From Plicaturopsis crispa FD-325 SS-3 (Eukaryota > Basidiomycota > Agaricomycetes > Amylocorticiales > Amylocorticiaceae), in assembly GCA_000827205.1 (NCBI GenBank), contig KN832561.1, positions 1,638,084-1,702,083 of the forward strand: a stretch of 64,000 bases of DNA. Direction: 5' to 3'. Every line of letters starts with the position of its first letter. Within the stretch, counting starts at the first letter, position 1. The notes beneath the pieces are model-generated. The model was not told the DNA's origin. It made no database searches and worked only from the letters and a program-made list of their open reading frames with translations. This document shows, in pieces, positions 12,587 to 24,535 of this stretch. The translations under genes and the position numbers were made by a program.

Positions 12587-14707
12587 ATGTCCGACGCCAG
12601 AAAATCGTCTTATGTCTGCGATACCATCCCCGCACCTCGCTTGGCCGCCGCAGGATCCTCGAGCGTCAATCAGGCATCGACCGCCGAGTCGACGAGCCAT
12701 TTCGAGCCATCGAGAGAGGACGTAGCGCTGGCACACGAACCGGAGCATCATCGCGCAGTCGTCGAGCCTGTTGTGCCCTCTCCTGCGCCCCCGAGGAAGC
12801 TATGTGTCCGCCATCAGCGTATGGCCGACGAGGGCACGAATTTGAAGCTACAGCAGGTGAGTAGCGCTGTCACGGTCCCCTTAGATATAAGCTACTAATC
12901 GGTTCTGTCGCAGTCTTTGGATGCTCTACCACTCGAAGAGAGAGAGGCGGTGAATGCGGTCTGGTCCAACTTTTCCTCGTCCTCGCACCCTCGGAGGGCT
13001 CTCATCCTCCAGGGCCTCCTCACCATGTGCTGCTTTTCCCAGCTATCGCTCCTCACGGAGCAGCTTGCGCACCTGATCCGAATAGACCCCTTCAGCGTCC
13101 TCCCAGGCGAAGTTTCGCTGAAAATCCTCGGCCATCTCGACGCAACATCGCTATGTCGAGCGGCACAGGTCAACAAACAGTGGCGGACCCTTGCTGACGA
13201 CGATATTCTATGGCGCGGGATATGTGAACAGCACATCGGGCAGAAATGCCTAAAGTGTGGTTGGGGACTGCCGGTTCTCGAGCGTAGGCGGACGCGCAAG
13301 GCGAATTCGGCTTCACCGCATGCGCCGCCCTCACCCCTCCCTTCACTCAAGAGGGAGCTTGATCAGGAGTCCCTTGTCCCATCCGAGCGTCCGCTGAAGC
13401 GACAACGATCGGAGCAGGGCGAGTCGGCGCATACCGACAGCGACTCGCCGTCAGCGTCGCAGTCTATTCCTCCATCTCCCTCAGAATCACTCCTTGCCCC
13501 TAATCCCCCTCATACTTCTCCTGAACTGTATACTCGACCGTGGAAAGACGTCTACAGCGAGCGGCTTACTGTCGAACGCAACTGGCGCCGTGGTCGATGT
13601 AGCGTGCGCACCCTGAAAGGCCACACCGACGGGGTCATGTGCCTGCAGTTCAGTGAGACTCTGTCGCACCCCTCATTCCCTATCCTCATCACCGGCTCCT
13701 ATGATCGCACCGCCCGCGTATGGAACCTCGAGACCGGCCAGGAGGTGCTCGCGCTCAAGGGGCACACCCGTGCCGTGCGCGCGCTCCAGTTCGACGAGGC
13801 GAAGCTCATCACGGGCAGCATGGACCACACGATCCGCGTGTGGAACTGGCGCACGGGGCGCTGCATCCGCACGCTCGAGGGGCACACCGAGGGCGTCGTC
13901 GCGCTCAACTTCGACTCGAACGTGCTCGCGAGCGGGAGCGTCGACGCCACCGTCAAGGTGTGGAACTTCCGCACGGGCGAGGCGTTCACCCTGCGCGGGC
14001 ACCAGGACTGGGTCAACTCCGTGCAGCTCTGGGACTCCGACCCCGCGGTCACGCGCACCGCGTCCTCGTCCACGCCCATGTTCGACGCCGTGCCGTCCGG
14101 CAATGCGTCGCCCTCTGCTAACTCGGCACCGCACATCGACCCGGGCAAGATGCTGTTCTCGGCTTCAGACGACGGCACAATCAAGCTGTGGGACCTCACC
14201 CTGCGGGCGTGTGTGCGCCAGTTCACTGGCCACGTCGGGCAGGTGCAGACTATGAGGCTTCTGGCTGTGGACGAGGGTTGTGGCGAGCCCCCGGTCGAGG
14301 GGCAGCAGCAAGACGCGGAGGCAGCGGTTGCGAAGCGGCCCACGCCTGTACTCATATCCGGCAGCTTGGACAACACGATCAAGCTTTGGGACATCGCGAC
14401 TGGAAAGACCATCCGGACGCTCTTTGGCCACATTGAGGGCGTCTGGGGCGTCGCCAGCGACAAACTGCGTTTGGTTAGCGGTAGCCACGACAGGACTATC
14501 AAGGTAAATGCCGCGTCTTTCTTCTAGGTTTTCCATGTCGCTTACATACTTTGACAGGTCTGGTCTCGCGATGAAGGCCGATGTACGGCGACGCTCGTGG
14601 GCCACCGCGGCGCCGTGACCTGCCTTGCGCTCGGGGAGGACAAAATCGTATCGGGAAGCGACGATGGGGACATCAGGGTGTGGAGTTTTGCAGGCGACGG
14701 GAGTTAG
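12587..14707 (+). CDS. F-box/WD40 protein, Met30/SconB type
   Basis: Three exons: 12587-12856, 12914-14503 and 14558-14707; 2010 nt, 669 residues. After a disordered start comes 'LPLEEREAVNAVWSNFS', then an F-box ('LPGEVSLKILGHLDATSL', 'AAQVNKQWRTLADDDILW') followed by 'KCLKCGWGLPVLERRR'. Seven WD40 repeats then form the substrate-binding propeller, each ending in a WN/WD/WS motif ('SYDRTARVWNLETG', 'GSMDHTIRVWNWRTG', 'SASDDGTIKLWDL'). This is the order in the SCF adaptor Met30/SconB, which controls sulfur metabolism and cell cycle by targeting transcription factors for ubiquitination. Acidic inserts interrupt the WD4 and WD5 blades. Orthology to Met30 rather than Cdc4 is an inference from the F-box flank. 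Confidence 0.88.
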
Positions 14708-15007
14708 GTTTATTCATTGGAGTCGTACATTATTCATTTCTGCTTTTCACGCTGAAGTCGGCGAGTGTGAAACTATTGGCATATTTTATAAGTAGATGTT
14801 GCATGAAGGATACATTAGTCTGATAACGCTTAATGAGTATGTCGAGGGTACATATGTCGGAGATGGTCTAGTAGGTATCGAAACAAGGGTATGCGGGTGA
14901 TGATAGTCCGTAGCTGCTACACAAAATGAAGGAAACCGAATAGAGGGAAAGTGTGAAAACTGGACCGGCCTGCGGGGGGTGGACTGCGAGGGAGAAGAGC
15001 GTGATGC

Positions 15008-18000
15008 TCAGGGTTTGAAGCCTATCGCACGAAGTTCGTCGACACGCAGCTCATGTCGAAGTCGCTCCTGAGCTTGAAGCTGAACGCTGCGCGCCTCTAG
15101 AGCATCCTCTAGCTTGGAGTGCATAGGAACACTCCGAAGCTGGTTCTCCAGATACGCAAGGTAGCTTCGGGTGTGCTCCCGCTCGAAGGAGGGCACGGTG
15201 TACTTGTTCATGTCTTGGAGCTTCGTGAAAAACTTTGAACAGCGGCGGAAATCGATGAGGTAGCGGCTGTCGACTTCGATGGCTGCGTTGGTTTTGTAGA
15301 TTGACCGCAATTCCTCCAGATGAACATCTAAGCGGATTGACCTTACTGAAGTCCTTATTAAACACAATGATTGAGACGCACCTAGCCATGGTATACATTC
15401 ATTTTTTGCCTCGCGCAAAACTGAACGGTAAACCCGATGGTCGTCCTTGTCGTCCAAAATAGTGGATAGTTTCTGCCATAAACGGTCCATTTGTTTTGTT
15501 CGGGTGACTTTCTCTCGTGTTATGCGGAGACGTGAGATGGTCAACGAATTCAGAGCCTTCATGATAGTCGCCCAGGACGCGAAGTTTTTCAGCAATCGAC
15601 ATTCCTAGGTAGAGAGACCGTCAGATAAAGAAGAAAGGTACGAGTAAACCCTTACTTCAGCCGCATTGATGAAGAACTTCAAAGTGCTGGCGCGGACTTC
15701 GACATCCTCTGAACGAAGGATGGACTTTTTGATCCAGTTCATGATCGTGCGGTTCTTGACCAGTGCCGCATCTATGGGCGTCTGTCCGCCGATATTCTTG
15801 AAGTACGCCAAGTAATCGTCCTGGATGATGCGAGAATACAAGTCGCCTTCCGTGATAGAGAGTGCTTGTGCCAGATCTATAGGAGCCTCAGGCTTCACAA
15901 CCGCACTGGAGCTGAAACTGGACGAAACGGGGGACATGAGTCCTGCTTTCTGGCATGCGGCAATCTTTCGTCCGTAAGTTAGAAGGGACACTACACGCAG
16001 AACTTGACGAGGACCTACCCGGTCGATCACCTTCGAGGAAACCTCTGAAGCCAACTCCTTCATGTAACCGGAGCTTTGTACCGACGCGCAGAAGTCTTGG
16101 ATGCCTGATAACACATTAATGTTGATCTGTGCGCTAGCCAGCCACTGCTTGATTACTGTCAACACGCTTAAGATTGAAGAAAGTCAGCGGGGAGGAAGAG
16201 GTTTAGAAAGGATCGATCAGACATGCCTGTATCGCAAGATCGACCTGTCTTTCGCAGTCATCTTCGGATCCTTCTCTACCTCGTCGTAACGACGGACAAG
16301 TGTAGCGAAGAGGTTTTCTGACGTCGTGAAAGCTAGATAAGTGGCTATGAATATTCTGCGGTACTCGGTATCTTTCCTGAAATCTGTCCCGAATGTGTCA
16401 ACACTTTACGAATAAGTCGATTAAAGAAGACGCACCTTTTGAGTCTGTGATCAAGCGATCGACCAGACCCTCTAGTGTTCCGGAATCGACGGACCCATCG
16501 CGTGCATGTTGTATGAGGGCAGCTGGGTCGTTTACCGCCATCTCAAGCGAGTTTGATTTTGAGGAGATTGACTGCCCCGAAGAGCCAGCATTTGACTCTG
16601 TCGACGGGGTGTGAGGTAGCAACGAAGGCGAGATACGTGCTGGAAGAGAGCTCGACAGTCCCCCGTTATGTCCATTCAGATGGTCGTCAAAAGATGGCTG
16701 TCGAGCGGATTCAGAGCGTGGAATTTTGATGGGTTGGCTGGGCCCGCGGTTGTGTGCGGACTGAAAGATGGTAGGCCTTTCCCCTAAGCTTGCTGTATTC
16801 CGTCGGAAAGCGGTGGATTTGCTACTGTAGCCAAGTAGGTCACCCAGGATCCCCCAGTCCGCTTCGCCGGCGTCAGTGTCCGTTGTTGGCTCTGGTGTTG
16901 GCTCTGGAGATAACAGTAATGACTCAGACGGCGGTGACTGCGAGATCTGGTTGAGCCGGGAAGTCAAGATGCTGCCCTTGGAGTTCTCTGTCATCTGGGA
17001 GGTCGACGAATAGGAGCGCATATGCAAGTCCGGGGTAGTGCGGGACGTGTTCGGGCCGGAGGATGTAGACGGACGCGATGAAGACGTCTGTCCCTTTCTC
17101 AAAGTCTGTGTACTAGCCTCTGAGGCACGGCGAGCAGCCGACGATCCAACAGCAACTGGTGCGGGCGGTCTCGAGGAAGTGGGAGACGGCCCGTTATCAA
17201 GGCTTGTGCGCGTTGGCAGTGGGCCTAGTAAAGATAGACATTGATTTATATTTTTCGTGTGCGTGCTTAAAGGGAAGACAAACCTGAGCCAGGGGGTAAT
17301 CGTAGCTGTCGGATTGCCAGTCGAATGTCAGTCATGGAGGGCCGTTCCTTGGGGTTCTTGTTCCAGCAATGCATCATGAGGTCCCACAATCCATCGCTGA
17401 GCCCTTTGACATTCGGACGATCCGGTAGTCGTCCGCGAACGAGCTCGAACGCCACGGTGATGTCCCTATTGATATTTGGGAACGGCGCTTGGCCCGTCAT
17501 CACCTCGAGGCAAAGCATGCCAAAGCTCCAGACATCCGTGTAGGTCGAAACGGGCGTCGTGGTCTCCCCTGAGAGGTCGATCAGCTCGGGCGCAAGCCAC
17601 CGATAAGCAGTGGCGCCAATGGCTGCGCTCTGTGTCCCTGGGGGCGCCTAAATTGATCTGCGTAAGAATAGTCCAGACGCAAGGTGACTGGCGTTTTGAG
17701 ACACACCGCTTCCAGTACTTTCGACAAGCCGAAATCGGATAGGCATGCGCGGCCGCTCTCTGAAATTAGAACGTTGGCCTGAATGGTTGGTCAGTCATGG
17801 GCACGCAAGTTATGTGTGTGGAAGTTGGCTTGCCCCGCGAAGATCTCCGTGCACGATGTTGGGATGCACATGAGTATGCAAGTATTCCATGCCTTTGAGA
17901 AAACGAATCGTTGTCAAAAGCGTACCTATCATGGGACACAGCACATACCTATAGCGACCTCGCTGAGTATCTTGAGTCTATCTGCGTCAGGGTTTTGTTG

Positions 18001-19577
18001 TACGTAGGTGATGGCGTTCCCCTTTCCCATCCATTTGCTGACCTGATGTCCGTTAGCATCGTCCGCAGACAAGTAGGACGAAACGATGACTCACCGAGTA
18101 TATCTGCTTTCCAAAGTAGGCGATTCCGTATAGGCGCGTTACGTTTGGATGCTGCAAACGCCTCCAGATCTCAACTTCTTTCAAAAAGCGCTATGCAGCG
18201 GCCAAATTGTCAGCGATTAACCTCGCCAGTCGGGAGGATGTGAACTGACGTGTTGAGCGACGGGGTTATTGACAAATGCGCGCGAGAACCGCAGTGCAAC
18301 CTGACAGCGCGCGCCTATCCGTCAGATCGTTGATAGGAACGGCGAAAAGATATACAGACCTTCTCCTCGTCTAGCCAAAGGCCTGTCGGGGGGTTTCAGC
18401 ACGCATTTGGATTAGACAATTTATTTGAATAGAGGCATACCAGCGTAAATGTCATTGAAAGCACCACATGCAACAGGTTCTTCCTCTGTCTTGACGACTT
18501 GGCCCGTCACTGTTAGTTCGTAGTCAGTCATTGTGCACGGCTGAGGAATAGAAAGCTGTTACGGTCTATCATCGGAGGGAGCTGATTCGTAGCCTGATGA
18601 AGCTCCCACAACCCTTGCCGCAGTGCATGTGGTTGCTGTTGCTCTTGTAAGTCCACAGAAGACGACCCTGCAGTAGGTTTACGGAGAAGCTCCTACGACG
18701 CGACGTTAGACACGGACCCCTTTCATTTTGGAACTGTGAATACCTCCTGGATGCTTTGCATGAAGCCTTCAACCTCGGGAGTCCCCATCTGCTTGATGAT
18801 CTTCAGCTCGTCCTGATTTTTCAATATGTTCTGGAGGAGTTCTGTGTATATTGTGAGACATTGCCAGGACGCGAGAATGAAGATACCGTACGAAGCAGCT
18901 CGGCCTGATCGCGCTCTTGGATGCTTACAAGGTCCTGTTGGCCTCGAACCTGTTCCATGCTCACAGACACCTGATATTTCCGAGTCAGCGCTGCGACCAT
19001 GGGCATGATTAAGATGGGAAAGCACATTGAACTGCATGGCACATGCGTCGATAGCACGGTAGGATGCGTCGATGCCTTCTTTGATCTCGCTTTGCTTGAC
19101 AAAACTCTTGACGCGACTCAAAGTTGACCAATTCTGCATTCTTCTATGTATGGTGCGTATCGTCCTACCATCAATGGTCAGTTATCGACGCCTTCGTAAA
19201 TGATTCTCAGCAGGACGCACGACTCTACTTCATCGGCAGCTCTCAGAGCCTCGGTACTTCCCATTCCAGTACTGCTTTCGCGCAAAGCGACCAGTAATGA
19301 TGCACAGCGGTTGGACAAGTCGGCACATTGACGCTATTCCGGATCTCGTGCATAAGTGAAAGCAAGCGGCGCGAACATATCGCTTGCACTCACTCGATAC
19401 ACCTTGACATTTTCGATGTTGGCAGCCATTCCGCTGGCTATACACGTGTGTTCAATTGTGAATTAGCGCTCATCATGTCGAAGCGAATGAGCTGTGCTTA
19501 CCTATGTCGATCCCGATGTCTAGTCCAGGAATGCCTGCTATGCCAGCGGCAGCAGAGATCACATCGTTGATACTCAT
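15008..19577 (-). CDS. MLKL-like N-terminus, TKL kinase and RasGEF fusion protein
   Basis: One large minus-strand gene, from ATG at 19577 to TGA at 15010-15008, with about 20 exons. Exons 1-4 (19577-19502, 19437-19394, 19333-19221, 19143-19026) encode a helical N-terminus ('IENVKVYRRQCADLSNRCAS', 'MQNWSTLSRVKSFVKQSEIK') like the MLKL-type adaptor bundle. A kinase domain (about 18510-17290) follows: 'CGAFNDIYAG', 'KEVEIWRRLQHPNVTRLYGI', 'HGDLRGANVLI', 'SDFGLSK', 'YRWLAPELI'. A GT-AG intron near 17283-17226 links 'LRLPPGSG' in frame to 'PLPTRTSLDNGPSP', so kinase and RasGEF parts are one gene. A disordered linker precedes RasGEF_N ('DTEYRRIFIATYLAFTT') and the RasGEF catalytic domain ('FASWATIMKALNSLTISRL', 'IPWLGVHLEELRSIYKT'). 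The beta-3 Lys is replaced by Arg ('KVALRF'). Likely a Ras activator under kinase-domain control. Confidence 0.85.
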
Positions 19578-20326
19578 GGCAAAAGTGAAGCTGCAGACTG
19601 GTGAAAGCTGCGAGCTGGTGAAGGTAAAGAGATAGAGTGCATGGAGAGATAGGTACAGCACAGGCGCCGCACGTCTGCCCTCAGTTGCAGATCAAGTATC
19701 CCACTGTCGGGTTCCTGGCTGTCCATCTCGCACAAGGAACACGGATCTGGTATACCCATTCCCGGAACAAAATCGGGGCTCCACAGAGTATGAAACAAAG
19801 CCCATAACACGCTGCGGCATACGGCGCTCACACTTTGGCTGCATTCGCTCAAGAATGCGGCGGCTCGCCCACTGCATATGTAACGTTCAATTGGCGACTT
19901 TTGGCCGACGCCGACTTTGCACAGCCTAAGAGATGTCCACAGCTGCTGCTAGTGTGCTTAAGCTTTGGCTTTGCTCGGAGGCCAAACTACCCCATCCGAG
20001 CGTAGCCAGAGTCGTTGAATTTGAATAACAAGAATGAAATGCATTACTTATTGACGGAGGCAAAGTCGTTGTATACGCGATGACTTTCGCAAACAGCTTG
20101 CCAGAAAATCTCGGACCATGAATCACACATTGCACTGGTCAGTGGTAATCATCACTTGGAGAACGACATTGCTTCCTCGTCGATGGCAGTGACGGCGGGT
20201 GATGGACACTGGGACCGTCTTGGCCACCTACTACTAGTGTGTCGACACTTGCGTCTGATACCTGGCCGGCGCATGCCTAGTAGTCCATGCTTGGATTTGA
20301 CTGCCTTCTAGCCGCTGAGTTGAGAT
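19578..20326. other. Upstream of the kinase-RasGEF gene, no other gene seen
   Basis: About 750 bp up to a tRNA gene. Contains the presumed promoter of the minus-strand fusion gene. No repeat or coding signal recognised. Confidence 0.55.
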
Positions 20327-20430
20327 GGCAAGATGGCGGAGTGGTCAATCGCGTTGCCCTTAAGTAATCACTACGTACTCTTGGATATGCAATCTCTTCG
20401 GAGGCGTGGGTTCGAACCCCACTCTTGCCA
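20327..20430 (+). tRNA. tRNA-Leu, anticodon probably UAA, with intron
   Basis: Acceptor stem GGCAAGA (20327-20333) pairs with TCTTGCC (20423-20429), followed by A73 at 20430 as in leucine tRNAs. The D arm is GCG...CGC, the T arm GTGGG-TTCGAAC-CCCAC (20406-20422), and a long variable arm CTC-TTCG-GAG (20394-20403) marks a class II tRNA. Anticodon TAA sits at 20361-20363 after CT. A 22-nt intron, about 20365-20386, follows position 37. The anticodon stem TTGCC/TGCAA leaves one C-T mismatch at 31-39. Reading AAG instead would still give leucine but puts a pyrimidine at 37. Confidence 0.88.
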
Positions 20431-20433
20431 AAG

Positions 20434-20438
20434 TTTTT
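20434..20438 (+). terminator. RNA polymerase III oligo-T terminator
   Basis: Five T's begin four bases after the discriminator base of the tRNA-Leu gene, the usual Pol III stop. Confidence 0.8.
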
Positions 20439-21143
20439 GGGGCTAACTTGGTTCTGTCATTTTCGAAATCCATGCAGCAAACTGCCCTTGGCAGAGGCTG
20501 TGATTCTGAAGAATGAAATTCATTTTAGTGGTGCCCCACTTGGGTTATATTCCATACCGATGAGAGCATCCCGTGGGTTCGTGTCAACGCTCATAAAGTG
20601 TAGGACACTACTTAATTGAATCGTCGCGAGTCACTAGTCACTGCGTTCCGGCCCACATTTACTTTCGCGGAAAGGATGAAGAAAAGCTGTCTTTCTGACG
20701 TTTCCAGCGCGGTGGCAGCATGATCGATTCCCAAGTCGTGGAAAACCACACGTTTATGTGGGGCTCTAGCTCATAAAGGTCCTATGGATCCATGAGTGCC
20801 ATAGGAAAACACACGGGAATGTAAGACATCCAATCTCAGCGTGCACGGCATCCGGGTCGGACTTGAGGTTGTGTGGGAACTACGGTGCATACTGGGTGAT
20901 GCCGCGGAAGTGTAGAAGTGAGTGCGCGTTCACTTGGGTGTGCAGGGACCGCCGGCGTCGACATAGCGAGGCCAAGGTCACCAGCGACTGCATCAAACAA
21001 CGTGCCTGCCATGGGAGCGAGTTGGCGCCATTCGTTTTCACCTGCTTGCAGTCACACGCATGAGAACCTACGCAGCGCGGAAGGGGAGAGCACTCACCGG
21101 GAGCTCGCGCATTGCCGTTGAGGCGCTTCCGCAGTGAGCCTTC
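20439..21143. other. Intergenic, no gene seen
   Basis: About 700 bp between the tRNA-Leu and the 3' end of the minus-strand F-box gene. No supported feature. Confidence 0.55.
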
Positions 21144-22766
21144 TCACCCGGTATCGTCCTCAGAGTCGAAGTCCGAGTGCTGCACCATCCGTTAGCTGGT
21201 CACTCAGAATCCAACTAAAGTGTATGTACTTGCCTCATGTGGAGCAGGCTCTGGGAGATCCACATTAAATCCATCACGCTTGAGCGCCCGTAGGGGCTCT
21301 AAATCAGGCTTCGGGTAGAAATCTGGTTCCGTCACCCGCCATTCCACATAAGTAAGAGGTACGGGAGCGGGCTCCGTGGGCAAGTGAGCTCGAGGAAGGG
21401 ACTCATCCCGACTTGGAGTCCTCCACCGCGAGCGAATCATCTTGGCCAAGCCCTCGATATTGATAACAGTATTGATGAGTGTGAGGACTGTCAATGCTGG
21501 AAGGCGGCCGTTGTTGGGAGTATCCTCTGAGCGTTCCAAAGAAGAGACGACACGGTCACTGAATGTGAAGCGACCGGCAATGTGGAGCTCGCGGAGGGAC
21601 GGGAGTTCTGATAGACACTGGATGAATTCGTCTTCCGGAATGTCGATGTAGTGTATGGCCAATAGATCCAGACTGCAACGACTGCGGTGCAGGAAGGTCA
21701 TGAAGGAACTTGCGCGATCAGCGGCTAGCGTGTTCGACGTAAGCCTGAGTTCTCGCAACACAGGCGCCGTTGCTCTTTCAAAGAGAAGCATATCGAGAGT
21801 GTCCGAGTCGTGGATTTCATAAGTGACAAGCAGACATTGCAGGTGTGGAAGTAGCACTGAAGGTGCAATTGAATCCTCCGCCGGACTGGTTCGCACTTCA
21901 TGCAAATTGCACTCCACCAGATTCGGAGCCTGGGACAAGAAATCAACGCATCTATGCTGCGATTGGTGCCACAATGTCAAGTGTGTTAGTTGGCCCCATG
22001 GGACGTCGATCATCTTGTCGAGGACGCTGTTCGTGTAGGAGAACTTCCGCAACTGGGTCGACGTCGTAAGGTCCCACCACGGGCCGAAATCCAATCCCAG
22101 GTTGAGGACCAGTGAGCGTAGGGAGGGAAAACCTTCGTCGATGGCGTTGTCGAATTCCTCGTGAATTTCGGATATGGAGAAATTGAGGTGTTCCCAGCGG
22201 GTGGAATAGAGTTCGAGTATATAGGCGATCTTCGCCGGGGAGTACGCTGCAGGAGGATGGTAGAGCAACGACAAGGGAAGGTTTCCAGAACGCAGAAGCC
22301 AGACTTGAGCTGCACGAAACCATGAACGACGACCTGTGGGATACACTGACGTCCATAGTTGTGGAGTCGACAATGCGACCGCCCACCATGTGTGGCATAC
22401 GCTCCCTAGCTTTAAGACCACAGCGCGGATATCTGGGATGTCAACCGGGAGGCAGTCGATGAATATATGGGATAGGAGTTCGTTCGGAAACCGGCGAAGC
22501 GGTGAGACGAAGCTACGGTTCCCGTCGAGGCGTTCCCGGAGAGCATCTTGTTTGCGTGTTAATTGGGCTAAGACGTCTTGGAGCCGAGCTATCTCTTCAT
22601 CGACCACGGATAGATGCGTCTCCACTTCACGAATGTCGTGTCGGATGACGGGGACATCTACTGCTGATGGGGGGTCGTTGTTATGGAAGAGATTGGGAAA
22701 CGGGTGGTCTGGTAGCGGTGGTGGGTCGTGCACAAGAGGTGTGCCACAGTTTTTGCACGCCCACAT
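21144..22766 (-). CDS. F-box protein of the large Agaricomycete family
   Basis: Exon 1 is 22766-21234 and exon 2 is 21179-21144; together 522 residues. The N-terminus holds a Cys pair in 'CKNCGTPLV' and a coiled-coil stretch ('VETHLSVVDEEIARLQDVLA'). It is followed by an F-box, 'LRRFPNELLSHIFIDCLP' through 'SVCHTWWAVALSTPQLWTSV'. The rest resembles a degenerate leucine-rich-repeat solenoid ('LRELRLTSNTLA', 'SLRELHIAGRFTF'), the substrate side of an SCF ligase. The intron (21233-21180) begins GCAAGT instead of GT and contains a perfect CTAAC branch site. The last exon encodes an acidic tail, 'HSDFDSEDDTG'. The substrate is unknown. Confidence 0.85.
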
Positions 22767-23373
22767 GTCTGAAAAAAGTATGTTACGCGTAAGGAAACAT
22801 CCACAAGGATCTCAAGAGATTCACGACACTCACTCGATCCGCGACAAGAGAAAACGAGATTTTACGGTACGCGATCGGTGTTCCTACATCTATGTCAGGA
22901 TCTATATAGCAGGGAATTTAACAGGAAAAATTTACCGGGACTGGTCTCTTACAGTCTGCGATGGTGTAAGGACGAGTTCAAGCCGTCGACGGAGAAAAGT
23001 GGACGAATTACGGTCCTCGGACAAGCCTCGCGATTCGCGAGCGTCACCACGTGGGCATGATTGAGTAGCCGAGCAGTATCAGGCTTATCTCTGAGTGGCG
23101 TCGACGGTCGACCGACTCGACAGGCGTAAGCTGAGCGTATTGTCCTTCACTGACATGATGCATATAAGCCAGTCAGTCCTTGTATTATGTCCCTGCGACA
23201 GGACGGTCCAAAGCTGCTGATAGTACCCATGGACGAAATCAAATCAATTGTTCTCCGCTCGCGTCAAAGGGAGTGGCTCAGGTCAAAGCAAGGTCAGCGA
23301 AGGATATAAAACGCGTCGCTCACTCCAAGATATTTTCCCTCGCACCTATCTCCCCATATCTCCGTCTACACTA
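22767..23373. promoter_or_regulatory. Divergent upstream region, F-box and SAP genes
   Basis: 607 bp between two start codons facing away from each other. A purine- and pyrimidine-mixed, moderately GC-rich stretch; no motif could be assigned with confidence. Confidence 0.45.
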
Positions 23374-24535
23374 ATGGATCGCGCATACTTGACTCAGCTA
23401 CGCCGCGGCGAACTACAAGCAGTCGCGAAAGTAAGTGGCGTCGTCTCAGCCACACCACGGGCGGACGGGACTGACTTCCGGTTGAATGCATGGTCAGCGC
23501 GAGAATATCAAGGCGAACGGAAAATCTAAGGGCCTTGTTGACGCGTTGATGGCTCTGTATCCAGACGGTGTGCCGCTGTACGTGGGCTCGTCGTTATAGG
23601 CTGAGGATTTGCGCTGACACCTGTGCAGGCAGCACACGGCATTGGAAGTAGGGCGTCCGCGGAGACCGGCAGCATTGAGGAGACGTGCGCATAAGGCGTT
23701 CAGGAGCATCAAACGCGTTATTGTCCGCTACACGACGAGAAGCGTGAGCCCGGTGCCGAAGGAGGAAGAACAGGAAATCGACTTGGGTCGTTGGCGCGCA
23801 GAAGCGCAATCGTTCACCATCCATGTTACGCCTCCTACCCCGCAGCCGGCGGCACCAAACGTAGTAGGCCAAAAGACGGGAAACGGGGGCGCCGTGGCCG
23901 ATAGACCTCCTGGTCCTGTGTATCCCAGTCCATGGAGCATCGACGAGATTGATATGGACACCGCCGCCGCCGAGCCAGGACCTTCGACGACGGGGCCAGT
24001 GGCGCCCTCGTGCATCGACAACGTCAACGCGCGGCTGAGGACGACGCGCCTGGTCAACAACATGGACTGGAGAGAGCAGGGACTACGCGAGTGTGAGACG
24101 ATGTGCGACACCGTGGACGTGATGTTGCAGGGCATGGAAAAGGACCTGAAGAAGATAATCGGCATGCGCTTGGCGACGGAGAGGTTCATTGCAGGCTTAA
24201 AGGACGACCCGACGATGTGGGATGGGACGGCCTCGATGCCGCCAGGGCCGGACAAGGACCGCTGGATAGAGCATGCTCGAGCGCTTAAGGAGAATGAGAC
24301 GAAGAGGCGCGCCGAAGGACTGGAACAGAGGCGCCGCAAGTCAACCGATGACGACGAATACGCGTACCTGAGGCCATTCAGGTAAGTGCGCACGGTGGGC
24401 ATCGACGACCATGGAGCTGACGCTCTTTGTGATAGGCCAGACAATTTGGAAGAGTCGGAACGTACTTGGTTTGGGAGAAACGCGCACGCGATGGAACGTC
24501 CAGCCCGAAATGCAGGGGCAAACACAGACGTCTAG
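23374..24535 (+). CDS. SAP-domain protein
   Basis: Four exons: 23374-23430, 23498-23577, 23629-24381 and 24436-24535; 990 nt, 329 residues. Residues about 5-46 form a SAP-like helix-turn-helix ('LRRGELQAVAK', then 'ENIKANGKSKGLVDALMALY'), which in this family binds AT-rich DNA in chromatin or RNA-processing proteins. The next part is basic ('RRPAALRRRAHKAFRSIKRV'), then Pro-rich and disordered. The C-terminal third is charged and helical ('CDTVDVMLQGMEKDLKKIIG'). SAP placement at the extreme N-terminus is common in basidiomycete proteins of unknown role. Function beyond nucleic-acid binding is not inferable. Confidence 0.75.

Noticed and set aside
13699-14502. 267-codon minus-strand frame across the WD40 repeats
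   Set aside because: Antisense shadow of a GC-rich repeat domain; the plus strand has clear WD motifs.
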